64,000 bases of DNA from Glaciecola flavus (GCF_042646125.1 NZ_JBHRSW010000043.1:1-64000); one strand, 5' to 3'; positions 45,501-54,071 are shown, counted from the first letter of the stretch. Translations and numbers: made by a program. The notes: a model not told the origin generated them from the letters alone.

Positions 45501-45675
45501 AACTAGTGAGTACACTGACATTTCTCAGGTCGATTCGGGGATCTTCAAGTCGAGGGAGGGTTTGGATGGCTGAAATACCTGCAACCAAAATAATCACGAT
45601 ACTCAATACAAGTAAATGTCCGCGCCGAAAAAATGCGGTAAACCATTTTTGCTGTGAAGCTGTTGATTGCACCAT
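42541..45675 (-). CDS. RND efflux transporter permease
   Basis: This 1044-residue inner-membrane RND (HAE-1 type) proton antiporter has twelve predicted helices in two halves and two large periplasmic loops. The helix-4 proton-relay motif reads GLLIDNAIVITDEI: the first Asp of the usual Asp-Asp pair is kept and the second is Asn, as in a recognised RND subgroup. The beginning of the periplasmic pore domain (RLEDPRIDLRNVSVLTSFPGASAERVE) is typical. It follows its adaptor gene after 21 bases. No outer-membrane channel gene is nearby. The substrate is unknown. Confidence 0.92.
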   Translation of the reverse strand: MVQSTASQQKWFTAFFRRGHLLVLSIVIILVAGISAIQTLPRLEDPRIDLRNVSVLTSFPGASAERVEALVTDVLEDELRQLHEIKKLDSSSKAGFSAIAIELQDWTDASVNQQIFAKIRDAIDDAAKRFPQGAQTPVLEDKRGAAAFTILLAMNAATGHTPNLSLQGRLADEIADRLRNVNGTELVRIYGAPEDQITVTIDSYSLVDAGLTIQDISQRVQSADPKLPAGTLIGVEKNIRFQVDEPLSSAALVANIPILAAENSYLRLGDIAQVSQQAQQPEKDIAILNGQRTIFVAVRMQPSIRVDTWTENIKTVMDEFNHRFQGSVSAQIVFEQNKYTEARLNELTNNLLMGCAVVMTVILFFMGLKAAWIVGLALPLCAAFTFFSLSLLNQQIHQMSIFGVIIAIGLLIDNAIVITDEIRINLLKPSFSRLEVLEKSIKHLFSPLLASTLTTILGFMPIFLLNGNIGDFIGPIAISVVMALIASLSISLTIIAALAARFLPRNTEAETKWYQQGIQMPDISAYLRKLLTVAVARPMIVLPLITVFCFSGFGLSSRLDNVFFPSADRDQFEIYIFNPVGSSIQHTFSKTLSIDDYIRKKNGVAQVSWLVGGSTPSVYYNQIMNRDNSPEFANAVVTADSVEQASSLITTLQYELQDAFPEVKVVVRKFGQGPPIKAPIEVDIFGPDIEVLTRLGEEVRLAMTQIDGISNSISSIDQSEAEIALSVDESASLLNHLTLRDIALQLQNLLAGSRSGSVLEDTEELPIVVRVGDITRASPQLTTSLPVLGDTDSSLAALGDWQLVPSTSAITRLNGERLNRVTAYLLPDIPAVSASEALRDKLKQNGFVLPDGYRLKMAGDADEQAQALGKLATYAPVLLVMMITSLILSFSSVRFAIVIGLVAILSVGLGFFSLWLSGLPFGFNPLLGSAGLIGVAINGSIVVIAAIASNHEAMRGEIHALVEEVMGCSRHILSTTFTTVGGLIPLLLFSEGSFWPPLAVVLAGGVGFSVILSLFFTPTLICLLCRLREKRRRIMHNLRNKEAL

Positions 45676-45696
45676 TTTTTGCTAACCCTGCCCGTT

Positions 45697-46875
45697 TTAT
45701 TGGGCGTTGCTCGTTTTTTTGTTTAAAACTTCACTATCAACAATAGTGATATTTTTTACTTGTTGATTAGGTGTCAAACGATGGGTGCCACTCACCACCA
45801 GCAAATCCGTATTTCGTATTGCACCGCTCACATATGCACGACTTTCTTCAAGGTACTCAACGGAGACTAACTTAGATCGTAGGGTGCTAGTGGATTCGTC
45901 TACAACATAAATCGTCCACAAACCTCTTACACCACTTGACAGGCTGGACAACGGCAACCAAGCGCCACGATTTTCAATAGTTGTTGAAACAGAAAGAGAA
46001 ACTAAATCTCCAGAAAGTATGTTTAAGCCTGTATCGTCGAGAGAGTGGCTGTCTGACGGTAGGAGTACAAAAATGCCATCAACTGTCCTGCTTTTAGGAT
46101 GTCGACTTGACTCTACAAATTTTAGTTTCGCTAACCTTGCCTGCTGATTGATTTCAAGAGGCATGACTTCGCCCACACGCAATGTAAAGGCGAGATTTTG
46201 TGGTAATCCTACTCGCGCTTCTAATTGCTCATGATTGATAATTTCAAAAATTGCTTGCCCTGAACCAACGACTGCCCCCAAATCTTGATATTGCTGAACA
46301 ACTTGACCAGTAAATGGCGCGACCAGCGCAGATTTTTTTATCTCAATCTGCAAACTATTCAGTTTGGCTTCTACCGCTTCTACCTGAGCTTTTGCAGCGT
46401 CATATCGCGCGCGCTGTTCATCGTAAGCTTGCGCCGATTCGAGGTTGTCTTGGAGCAAACGGTCAATTCGTTGTAAGCTCAACTCTGCGATTCTGGCATT
46501 GGCTTGTGCCACGTTCAACTCGGCTTGTAATTCTTGCTTTTTTGCACGCAAACGCTCGGTATCTAGCCTCGCAAGCACATCACCCTTAGTGACTTTTTCA
46601 CCGTCTTCGACCAGTATTGCAGCTAAGACTCCCCCTTGATCAAAACCGATATTTGTTCTTTGAGCAGGTAAAACCATCCCACGAATGATTTGCTTTTGCT
46701 GATAGCTATCTTGGATGCGAATACGTGAGACATGCGTTTTTGCGTGTGCAATGGCTTTTAAGTCTTGTCCTTCAATCCTGAGCTGATCTCTTTCGCCAGA
46801 AAAAACCATAAGTGCAGTGAGCATTGAAAAACATACCAACGCTATAACGAAGAATTTACGTTTATTGTCAATCAT
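45697..46875 (-). CDS. RND efflux periplasmic adaptor (membrane fusion protein)
   Basis: This 392-residue adaptor has one N-terminal membrane segment (FVIALVCFSMLTALMVF), a lipoyl-like domain split around a long alpha-helical hairpin (about 105-195; ELQAELNVAQANARIAELSLQRIDRLLQ), then beta-barrel and membrane-proximal domains. SALVAPFTGQVVQQYQDLGAVVGSGQ is the classic second lipoyl half. It is the first gene of the efflux operon and diverges from the TetR regulator gene. The 46876-47126 gap contains the palindromic operator at 46943-46957. Confidence 0.92.
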   Translation of the reverse strand: MIDNKRKFFVIALVCFSMLTALMVFSGERDQLRIEGQDLKAIAHAKTHVSRIRIQDSYQQKQIIRGMVLPAQRTNIGFDQGGVLAAILVEDGEKVTKGDVLARLDTERLRAKKQELQAELNVAQANARIAELSLQRIDRLLQDNLESAQAYDEQRARYDAAKAQVEAVEAKLNSLQIEIKKSALVAPFTGQVVQQYQDLGAVVGSGQAIFEIINHEQLEARVGLPQNLAFTLRVGEVMPLEINQQARLAKLKFVESSRHPKSRTVDGIFVLLPSDSHSLDDTGLNILSGDLVSLSVSTTIENRGAWLPLSSLSSGVRGLWTIYVVDESTSTLRSKLVSVEYLEESRAYVSGAIRNTDLLVVSGTHRLTPNQQVKNITIVDSEVLNKKTSNAQ

Positions 46876-46942
46876 ATCTTTTTAGCTCAAATGCATCAGA
46901 GGACATTGTTTAACTGTATTTTGCTTATCCTAGAATATTAAT

Positions 46943-46957
46943 ACTAGACTGTCTAGT
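46943..46957. promoter_or_regulatory. perfect palindrome, candidate TetR operator
   Basis: ACTAGAC-T-GTCTAGT is a perfect 15-bp palindrome 68 bases upstream of the adaptor start, between the divergent efflux and tetR genes. Palindromes of this kind are common operators of TetR-type efflux repressors, so it probably controls both promoters. Confidence 0.65.
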
Positions 46958-47063
46958 TTGATAATGTTAAATTTTATTTAACCTGCAACTGAGAGTTAGT
47001 CCTAAGCTGCTCGGTGTTGCTCATTTTTGGTTGAGGTTTATTTTTCAAACAAGGCTATTTTTG

Positions 47064-47100
47064 TTAGGGTCTGATGACCTTTGGTGTGCAATTTCACAGT
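47064..47100 (+). repeat. dispersed repeat copy in the tetR leader
   Basis: The 37-base segment beginning TTAGGGTCTGATGACC is about 80 percent identical to 63206-63242 (TTAGGGTCTGTTGATC...). A third partial match, AGGGGCTGTTGACCTTT, covers the tetR stop codon (from 47735). Unlike the 63205 copy, it lacks the right-hand inverted arm, so it looks like a decayed copy. Confidence 0.5.
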
Positions 47101-47126
47101 CAAAAAACAGTAAGTGTAGGTTAAAC

Positions 47127-47747
47127 ATGACAACAAAAAGTCTCGGTAGACCTAAAAGTGCCGAGAAACGGCTACAAATTTTGCAAAGCGCAGGGCAATT
47201 GTTCTTGTCAAGCGGCTATGAACGCACATCAATGGATACCGTAGCCAAACACAGTGGGGTAAGTAAACAAACCGTCTATTCTCATTTTGCCAACAAAGAT
47301 GCTTTGTTTAACGCAGTTATCGAATTAAAGTGCATCACCTACCAAATTGATGAAACAAATATTTGCATACGCACAGCCCCGCTAAAGGAGATACTCGAAG
47401 AAATCAGTATGCGCTTTCTCGCGCTATTTACCGATCCTGAAATTATCAATATGTTCACGGTTATCATTGGTGAGTCAGTAGTCAACCCTCATGTCTCAGA
47501 GTTGTTTTACAAAGCGGGACCAGAACGCAGTCTTCAGCTCGTCGCGGAGATATTGCAGGCTCATCCAGAAAGCGCACTCGCGCCCGAGCAAGCAAGGGAA
47601 GTCGCCGTGGACTTCTTCAATTTACTTGAGTTTGATTTTCATATGAAAAGCTTACTTCACTTACCCTTTGACATGCCGCCTGACAAATTTGCATTACATG
47701 CGAAAAAAACAGCCAATAAGCTCATTGCCATTATTAGGGGCTGTTGA
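47127..47747 (+). CDS. TetR/AcrR family transcriptional regulator
   Basis: This 206-residue regulator has an N-terminal TetR DNA-binding domain (RLQILQSAGQLFLSSGYERTSMDTVAKHSGVSKQTVYSHFANKDALFNAVI), followed by a helical ligand-binding domain of the AcrR C-terminal type (EQAREVAVDFFNLLEF). I choose the ATG at 47127, which gives the standard short tail before the HTH; the open frame extends 32 codons upstream through a repeat copy. It is divergent from the RND efflux operon, which it probably represses through the palindrome at 46943-46957. The inducer is unknown. Confidence 0.92.
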   Translation: MTTKSLGRPKSAEKRLQILQSAGQLFLSSGYERTSMDTVAKHSGVSKQTVYSHFANKDALFNAVIELKCITYQIDETNICIRTAPLKEILEEISMRFLALFTDPEIINMFTVIIGESVVNPHVSELFYKAGPERSLQLVAEILQAHPESALAPEQAREVAVDFFNLLEFDFHMKSLLHLPFDMPPDKFALHAKKTANKLIAIIRGC

Positions 47748-47910
47748 CCTTTACCACTCAGTGTCCCACTTAAACTAATCATGCCTATACTTAGTTGCAA
47801 CAAAATCAGGTATTGAGCTCTATCTAAAGTATCTTTAGAGATTAGAAAAAATAGCATGCCAACACCAAAATTTGCTACACTCCGGCATCGTCTTAAAAAA
47901 TGTAAAACTT

Positions 47911-48924
47911 ATGCAAAGCTTTATTGGACAACATATTTTAAGTGTCAATCAGTTTGACAGAGAAGCCGTTGAGCGAGTTTTTGCAGTTGCTGATACGATG
48001 ACCCCATACGCAAAAAGAGAGAAAAGAACGACCGTGCTTGAGGGTGCAATCTTAGGCAATCTTTTCTTTGAAGCGAGCACACGAACCCGAGTGAGTTTTG
48101 GTACTGCATTTAACCTATTAGGTGGTGAAGTCAGAGAAACAACCGGCATGAGTACCTCCGCTTTAGCCAAAGGCGAATCATTGTATGACACAGCGAGGGT
48201 GCTCAGTGGTTATAGCGATATTATTGCAATGCGCCACCCCCATGCAGGCTCGGTTGCAGAGTTTTCTGAGGGCAGTCGTGTGCCGGTCATCAATGGCGGC
48301 GACGGTGCCAATGAGCACCCCACTCAAGCCTTGCTCGACTTATACACGATTGCTAAAGAGCGCGGCTCATACGGGCAATCAATAGATAACTTGCATATTG
48401 CGATGATAGGTGATTTAAAGTTTGGGCGTACCGTCCACAGTTTGGCAAAAATGCTCACGCATTTTGACAACATACGGTTTACTCTGATTTCGCCTAAAGA
48501 GCTTGCCATGCCGCAAAGCATTTGCGATCTGATTGAAAAAGCGGGTCATCAATTAGTGATCAGTGATCAATTAGAGGGAATTGTTGAGGCAGACATTTGC
48601 TATCAAACCCGCATTCAAGAAGAACGATTCCCCTCTCAAGAAGAAGCAAACAAATACAGGGGTAAGTTTAGATTAAATCAACAAATCTACACCCAACACT
48701 TTAAGTCACAAACGGTCATTATGCATCCTTTGCCAAGAGATTCACGCGCTGAGGCGAATGAACTCGACAATGATCTAAATAAAAACCCCAATCTTGCTAT
48801 TTTTCGGCAAACTGACAATGGTGTACTCGTACGTATGGCTTTATTTGCACTCACATTAGGTGTAGCCGATAAAATCAGTGATTTTGACCGTCCGGTACAT
48901 TGGTATTCAAATAAGAGTAAATAA
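47911..48924 (+). CDS. pyrB: aspartate carbamoyltransferase PyrB
   Basis: PyrB condenses carbamoyl phosphate and aspartate, the committed step of pyrimidine synthesis. From the ATG at 47911 it has 337 residues, with FFEASTRTRVSFG (carbamoyl-phosphate loop), MRHPHAGS, NGGDGANEHPTQALLDL and MHPLPRDSRAEANELD. The frame is open 13 codons further upstream, but the N terminus GQHILSVNQFDREAVERVF matches the family from this start. No pyrI (regulatory subunit) follows; instead hemL begins 3 bases after the stop, so the enzyme may be unregulated by nucleotides through PyrI. Confidence 0.94.
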   Translation: MQSFIGQHILSVNQFDREAVERVFAVADTMTPYAKREKRTTVLEGAILGNLFFEASTRTRVSFGTAFNLLGGEVRETTGMSTSALAKGESLYDTARVLSGYSDIIAMRHPHAGSVAEFSEGSRVPVINGGDGANEHPTQALLDLYTIAKERGSYGQSIDNLHIAMIGDLKFGRTVHSLAKMLTHFDNIRFTLISPKELAMPQSICDLIEKAGHQLVISDQLEGIVEADICYQTRIQEERFPSQEEANKYRGKFRLNQQIYTQHFKSQTVIMHPLPRDSRAEANELDNDLNKNPNLAIFRQTDNGVLVRMALFALTLGVADKISDFDRPVHWYSNKSK

Positions 48925-48927
48925 TAC

Positions 48928-50214
48928 ATGAGTAAGTCTGAAACCCTTTTTGCACGTGCGCAGCAAACAATTCCGGGCGGTGTAAACTCGCCCGTTCGCG
49001 CTTTTAAAGCTGTTGGAGGTACTCCACGGTTCATTCAAAAAGCCGATGGCCCTTACATGTGGGATGTAGATGGCAAACGCTACATAGACTATATTCAATC
49101 ATGGGGGCCTATGGTACTCGGGCACAACAATGCAGAAGTAAGAGAGGCTGTGATTTCAGCCGCTGAAAATGGCTTAAGCTATGGCGCGCCAACCGAAGCT
49201 GAAATTATCATGGCAGAATTAGTCAGTGAAACGGTGCCTTCGATGGAAATGGTTCGTATGGTGAATTCTGGTACCGAAGCAACAATGAGCGCAATAAGGC
49301 TGGCAAGAGGCTACACCAATCGAAACAAAATCCTCAAGTTCGAAGGGTGTTACCATGGGCACGCAGACTCTTTACTGGTTAAAGCCGGTTCTGGTGCCTT
49401 AACTCTTGGTGTGCCGTCTTCGCCGGGTGTACCTGAAGACTTTGCGCAGCATACATTAACAGTCGAATTCAATAACTTGGCATCCGTGCAAGCAGCATTT
49501 GATCAATACCCAGAGGATATTGCCTGCATAATTGTAGAGCCGGTCGCTGGAAACATGAATTGTATTCCTCCAGTACCAGGCTTTCTAGAGGGTTTAAGAA
49601 GCATTTGCGACAAATACAAAAGTGTACTCATTTTTGATGAAGTCATGACTGGTTTCCGTGTAGCAAAAGGTGGTGCACAGGCACACTATCAAGTTACACC
49701 TGACTTAACCTGTCTCGGGAAAGTCATTGGTGGCGGCATGCCAGTGGGGGCATTCGGAGGCAAACGCGATATTATAACACACATTGCGCCAACAGGACCG
49801 ATTTATCAAGCGGGTACCTTGTCTGGTAACCCTGTAGCAATGGCGGCAGGATTAGCAGCATTGAGTCAAATCACTGCAGAAGGCTTTTATGATTCAATTT
49901 TTGAAAACACAAAAATACTGGCGGAAGGCATCAGAGATTTAGCACACTCGCATGGTATACCCATGACGATAAATTACGCGGGCAGTATGTTTGGTTTCTT
50001 TTTTACTGATGTAGAGAAAGTGACCAACTATCAGCAAGCCATAAACTGTAATACCAAACAATTTAATCAATTTTATCATGGTATGTTAGAACAAGGTGTA
50101 TATTTAGCGCCCGCTTCATTCGAAGCTGGATTTGTATCGAAGCAACACACCAAAGATATTGTGGACGCCACCTTACAAGCGGTTAACACTGTTTTTGCGT
50201 CTATCGAGAAGTAA
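48928..50214 (+). CDS. hemL: glutamate-1-semialdehyde 2,1-aminomutase HemL
   Basis: HemL converts glutamate-1-semialdehyde to 5-aminolevulinate in the C5 route to haem. The 428-residue PLP enzyme has the opening FARAQQTIPGGVNSPVRAFKAVGG, the VNSGTEATMSAIRLARG PLP-phosphate loop, LIFDEVMTGFRVAKGGAQ and the Schiff-base lysine in CLGKVIGGGMPVGAFGG. It is tightly placed between pyrB (3-base gap) and the adenylate cyclase gene (3-base gap), suggesting co-transcription although the three functions are unrelated. Confidence 0.97.
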   Translation: MSKSETLFARAQQTIPGGVNSPVRAFKAVGGTPRFIQKADGPYMWDVDGKRYIDYIQSWGPMVLGHNNAEVREAVISAAENGLSYGAPTEAEIIMAELVSETVPSMEMVRMVNSGTEATMSAIRLARGYTNRNKILKFEGCYHGHADSLLVKAGSGALTLGVPSSPGVPEDFAQHTLTVEFNNLASVQAAFDQYPEDIACIIVEPVAGNMNCIPPVPGFLEGLRSICDKYKSVLIFDEVMTGFRVAKGGAQAHYQVTPDLTCLGKVIGGGMPVGAFGGKRDIITHIAPTGPIYQAGTLSGNPVAMAAGLAALSQITAEGFYDSIFENTKILAEGIRDLAHSHGIPMTINYAGSMFGFFFTDVEKVTNYQQAINCNTKQFNQFYHGMLEQGVYLAPASFEAGFVSKQHTKDIVDATLQAVNTVFASIEK

Positions 50215-50217
50215 TAA

Positions 50218-51297
50218 ATGGAAGTATCCCTAGCTTCAATGCTTATACCTTTGTTTTTGGGCGTGGTGTTGTTAGTTTTGTTTGCCGTATACTCGCTCGT
50301 TATCACCATTATGTGGTTGCGACTAAGGCGCCAACAAGAATACGAAGCCGATAGTTTGTCTAATTCAATACAAGATATTGATAAAACCGCCCTCATTCAA
50401 AAGAAAGCAGACGAAGCGATGGCGCTTCACCAGACCTTTCAAAAATTTGTGCCGCGGCAATTTGTCGCCCACTTCACAAAAACAGGGTCGACTACCCTCG
50501 AACTGGGTAGAGCGGATGAAGATAAAGTCGCGATTATGTTTTGTGATATTCGTGGCTTTACGGGTTTGTCTGAAAAAATGACGCCACAACAGCTGATGAA
50601 TTTTTTAAATTCATACTTTTTAAGAATGAACGCGCCAATTCACGAAAACAACGGCTTTATTGACAAATTTATCGGCGACGCGATCATGGCTGTATTCGAC
50701 AACCCAGCGGGTGCAGAGGCAGACAAAGCCCGCGATGCACTAAGTGCCGCGGTCGGTATTCAAAAAGCGCTAAAACTCTACAATATGCATCGTCAAAATG
50801 TGGGGTACCCACCCATTCGCAATGGCGTCGGTATTCATTTTGGTCCAGTGGTAATTGGAACAGTCGGCTCGGATGACCGCATGGATACAACCGTTATCGG
50901 CGACGCCGTTAACGTTGCACAACGCATAGAAACACTGAACGATTATTTTGGCAGTGATATACTAGTAAGTGAAGAATGCGTCACAATTACGCCCCCCTCC
51001 TCTGGGATTGAGTATCGTATTGTTGAAAACATTCGTTTGAAAGGCAAATCAGTAGATGTATGCGTTGCAGAGGTCTTATCCCATTTTAGTGATGAAGAGC
51101 GCAAAGCAAAACTGGCAACAAGTGAACCAATTTTAGAAGTGATTCAACTAAGAAAAGCTGGCAACGTCGATAAAGCGGAAGACATTATTCATAAATTACT
51201 CGCAGAACATCCAAGCGATAAGGTGATTCTTCATCATGCAAAAATCATTCAACAAGCTAAACAAGACAGCAAATGGAATGGCATTGTTGCTTTGTAA
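50218..51297 (+). CDS. membrane class III adenylate cyclase
   Basis: This 359-residue protein has one N-terminal transmembrane helix (about 9-34), a linker, and a class III nucleotidyl cyclase domain (about 100-285). The metal-binding aspartates are in MFCDIRGFTGLS and FIGDAIMAVF. The lysine in IDKFIGD and the threonine in DTTVIGDAVNVAQRIE are the adenine-specifying pair common in bacteria, and the transition-state Asn and Arg (NVAQR) are present. An active ATP-to-cAMP cyclase is therefore likely. A short C-terminal helical repeat-like region (LRKAGNVDKAEDIIHKLLAEHPSD) resembles a TPR unit. What it senses is unknown. Confidence 0.88.
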   Translation: MEVSLASMLIPLFLGVVLLVLFAVYSLVITIMWLRLRRQQEYEADSLSNSIQDIDKTALIQKKADEAMALHQTFQKFVPRQFVAHFTKTGSTTLELGRADEDKVAIMFCDIRGFTGLSEKMTPQQLMNFLNSYFLRMNAPIHENNGFIDKFIGDAIMAVFDNPAGAEADKARDALSAAVGIQKALKLYNMHRQNVGYPPIRNGVGIHFGPVVIGTVGSDDRMDTTVIGDAVNVAQRIETLNDYFGSDILVSEECVTITPPSSGIEYRIVENIRLKGKSVDVCVAEVLSHFSDEERKAKLATSEPILEVIQLRKAGNVDKAEDIIHKLLAEHPSDKVILHHAKIIQQAKQDSKWNGIVAL

Positions 51298-51315
51298 AAC
51301 AATTTATTCACTTCA

Positions 51316-52230
51316 CTAGCCAGCTTGCCGTCGGATGTAAGCAATGGACGGGGCAAAAAATGCCGCGCCTGTCTCAGCGTTTGTGTAATCAAGTAAACGG
51401 TCGTAGTGCCCGTGTTGATCACCATAAATGCGACTATGCAGATAGTTTCGAAAGGCCATTGGGTCACGCGCGCAACTCACAAAATACAAACCCTGGACAC
51501 TCATGTTTCCATACGGCATGCTTTGATTGAGCAAGGTAGGATATTCACCATTTGGACCTGTCACTTTGGTTCTAAAAGCATGAGTAGAGAGCCCAGAATC
51601 GACGACGGGCAAGTTGTGCTCTCTAGTTCGCCCAATGACTTTTTCTTGCCTGGCATCAGACAAAGCATCCCAACGCACCATGTCGTGCCTGTAGCGCTGA
51701 ATATGTATGTAGCTGCCCCCTGCATATTCGGGGTCATTATCACCTACCACAGCAATATCAAATTTCTTTATTCCTCTCGGATTGTCATCGGTAATCACAT
51801 AGCCTGTGAGATCGCGACCATCTAAATAGCGAAACGCTCTTACTTGCTCTACCATTTCGGTATGCATTTTAAGTAGTTCGACAATTTTAATACCCATTTC
51901 GTGACAAATATCGAGACGATCAGCCCTAATTTGTATAAAAATGTCAGCTAACATGACAGGTGCACATCGGTCATCGCATTGCATATCAGGAAAGGGTAAT
52001 AACCCTTGAGGCTTACTTTCTGGGTAGATGTCTGACCAAAAATTACTGCCTATTCCGATTAAACCCGATACCATGGCTTCATAATGTTCATCTTCATAGT
52101 AGTCGAATATATCAAGGCATGCCGCGAGTTTGCTTCTAATAGTCGCAAAGTCGTCGTCTACTACATTAAAAAGCAGATATTGAGCATGCAAGTTGGGTTC
52201 TGCACATACCCCCTTTTGTGCCTGGCTCAT
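51316..52230 (-). CDS. Dyp-type peroxidase
   Basis: This 304-residue haem peroxidase of the DyP family lacks a signal peptide and is probably cytoplasmic or encapsulated. The family motif region reads FRYLDGRDLTGYVITDDNPRG (usually G-x-x-D-G; here Y-L-D-G, with the Asp and Gly kept), followed by GGSYIHIQRYRHDMVRWDAL, a likely proximal-His region in LSTHAFRTK and GLYFVSCARDPMAFRNYL. It lies between the cyclase gene (convergent) and ggt (same strand, 66 bases upstream). The natural substrate is not predictable from sequence. Confidence 0.87.
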   Translation of the reverse strand: MSQAQKGVCAEPNLHAQYLLFNVVDDDFATIRSKLAACLDIFDYYEDEHYEAMVSGLIGIGSNFWSDIYPESKPQGLLPFPDMQCDDRCAPVMLADIFIQIRADRLDICHEMGIKIVELLKMHTEMVEQVRAFRYLDGRDLTGYVITDDNPRGIKKFDIAVVGDNDPEYAGGSYIHIQRYRHDMVRWDALSDARQEKVIGRTREHNLPVVDSGLSTHAFRTKVTGPNGEYPTLLNQSMPYGNMSVQGLYFVSCARDPMAFRNYLHSRIYGDQHGHYDRLLDYTNAETGAAFFAPSIAYIRRQAG

Positions 52231-52296
52231 ATATGCTTCTCTATATTATTTGAACACATAGACTTTCCCGCTGAGTACGGTCTTTTTCGCTTAATC

Positions 52297-53985
52297 TTAA
52301 TAACCAACAGCTTGCCCATCCTTGCGTGATTCAGATGCGCCATAATACACACCTTGTTCTTGGTCAAACAAAATTGCTTGGTACCCGCCGTAAGCGCCTA
52401 CTACGTCTTGTAGTTTATGCCCTTTTTTCATAAGCTCTCGTCGTGTTTTTGCAGAAAATCCCGACTCTAAGCTGACATATCCGCCGTCTGTCATAAGATC
52501 ACCCTCGGGCGTACTAGACCCAGAATGTAAAATACGCGGCGCATCACCGGCTTCTTGTAAGTTCATACCAAAATCTATCATGTTCACAATAATTTGGGCA
52601 TGCATCTGGGGCTGAGTGCCCCCACCCATTACGCCAAAGCTCATTAAGGGTTTGCTATTTTTTGTCACAAAAGCAGGGATAATTGTGTGAAACGGGCGTT
52701 TCCCTGGTGCGAATTCATTGTAATGCCCGTCTTTCAAGGCGAACATTTCACCGCGATTTTGCAACATAAACCCCAAATCCGTCGGTATCATGCCCGACCC
52801 CATGCCTCGGTAATTGCTTTGGATCAGTGACACCATATTGCCAAACTTATCTGCTACTGTGAGGTAAATGGTATCGCCTTCGTTTAGCCCTGCATCTACG
52901 CGTTTGGCCGCGCGATCAGGCGATATTAATTGTTGCCGCTCCTTCGCATAATCTTTAGAAATGAGCTTACCAACAGGTATCTCATTAAACATCGGATCCG
53001 AGTAAAATTTAGCACGATCTTCGAATGCGAGTTTTTTAGCTTCGACAAAGGTGTGGATGAATTCAGGAGAATCTCTTCCCATACCTTCAATATCATATAA
53101 TTCGAGGACATTTAAAATTTGTAGCGCCGCAATCCCTTGTCCATTAGGCGGTAACTCCCAAACATCATAGCCCCTGTAGCTGGTTGAAACCGGGTCTACC
53201 CATTCAGAATAATGCGCGGCCATATCTTGATACGATAAAAAGCCTCCCTGTTTTTTCATGAAAGCATCAATGGTGCGCGCAATATCACCTTTATAAAAAG
53301 CGTCACGCCCGCCACTGGCGATTTTTTCATAGGTCGCCGCCAAATTGGGATTGGAGAAGATCTGTCCCTTGCTCGGTGTTTTTCCATCAACCGTGTATGT
53401 TTCTGTAAACCCTGGGTAATGACCGAGTCGTTCTTGACTAAGTGAAAGATAGTGTGCAATGAGTTCAGAAACAGGAAATCCATTTCTGGCATACTCAATG
53501 GTAGGGGCGAGCAATTCTGCCATATCACGTGAGCCAAATCGCTCGTTTAGCATAAACCACCCGTCAACTGCACCGGGTACGGAGACAGGCAAAGAGCCAT
53601 ACTTAGGTATCTTACTCAAGCCCTGTTCTTTAAAATATTCTTTTGTCAGACTTTGTGGACTTCTGCCAGATGCATTCAGTCCGTACAAACGTTTGCTTTT
53701 TGCATCCCATACGATCGCAAACAAGTCGCCACCAATACCGCAGCCAGTTGGTTCTACCAAACCCAACATAGCGTTAGCAGCAATGGCAGCATCTATTGCA
53801 TTCCCGCCATTTTTTAGAACATCTAAGCCCACTTGGGATGCCAGTGGCTGGCTTGTCGCGACCATGCCATGCTGTGCAATGACTTCTGAACGTGTCGCAA
53901 ACAACTCGCCTGTTACCCTATCGTAAGCACGTAGTTCAAAACAAACCAACGCTAACAAAAAAACGAACAACAATCTTTGTTTCAT
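52297..53985 (-). CDS. ggt: gamma-glutamyltransferase (Ggt)
   Basis: This periplasmic enzyme cleaves the gamma-glutamyl bond of glutathione and related peptides. The 562-residue precursor has a signal peptide (about residues 1-20), the large-subunit signature NGGNAIDAAIAANAMLGLVEPTGCGIGGDLFAIV, and the self-processing site before GDTIYLTVADKFGNMVS, in which the Thr becomes the N-terminal nucleophile of the small subunit. Later motifs LGFMLQNRGEMF and FGVMGGGTQPQMHAQ are present. It is transcribed on the minus strand upstream of the DyP gene, with a 66-base gap. Confidence 0.93.
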   Translation of the reverse strand: MKQRLLFVFLLALVCFELRAYDRVTGELFATRSEVIAQHGMVATSQPLASQVGLDVLKNGGNAIDAAIAANAMLGLVEPTGCGIGGDLFAIVWDAKSKRLYGLNASGRSPQSLTKEYFKEQGLSKIPKYGSLPVSVPGAVDGWFMLNERFGSRDMAELLAPTIEYARNGFPVSELIAHYLSLSQERLGHYPGFTETYTVDGKTPSKGQIFSNPNLAATYEKIASGGRDAFYKGDIARTIDAFMKKQGGFLSYQDMAAHYSEWVDPVSTSYRGYDVWELPPNGQGIAALQILNVLELYDIEGMGRDSPEFIHTFVEAKKLAFEDRAKFYSDPMFNEIPVGKLISKDYAKERQQLISPDRAAKRVDAGLNEGDTIYLTVADKFGNMVSLIQSNYRGMGSGMIPTDLGFMLQNRGEMFALKDGHYNEFAPGKRPFHTIIPAFVTKNSKPLMSFGVMGGGTQPQMHAQIIVNMIDFGMNLQEAGDAPRILHSGSSTPEGDLMTDGGYVSLESGFSAKTRRELMKKGHKLQDVVGAYGGYQAILFDQEQGVYYGASESRKDGQAVGY

Positions 53986-54071
53986 AAGTTACTTACTTAT
54001 TGTTTTTATTATTAAACATAGCATAACAAAAGGAACGGTGCACGACGAGAATGTCTTGTATACATACAGAA

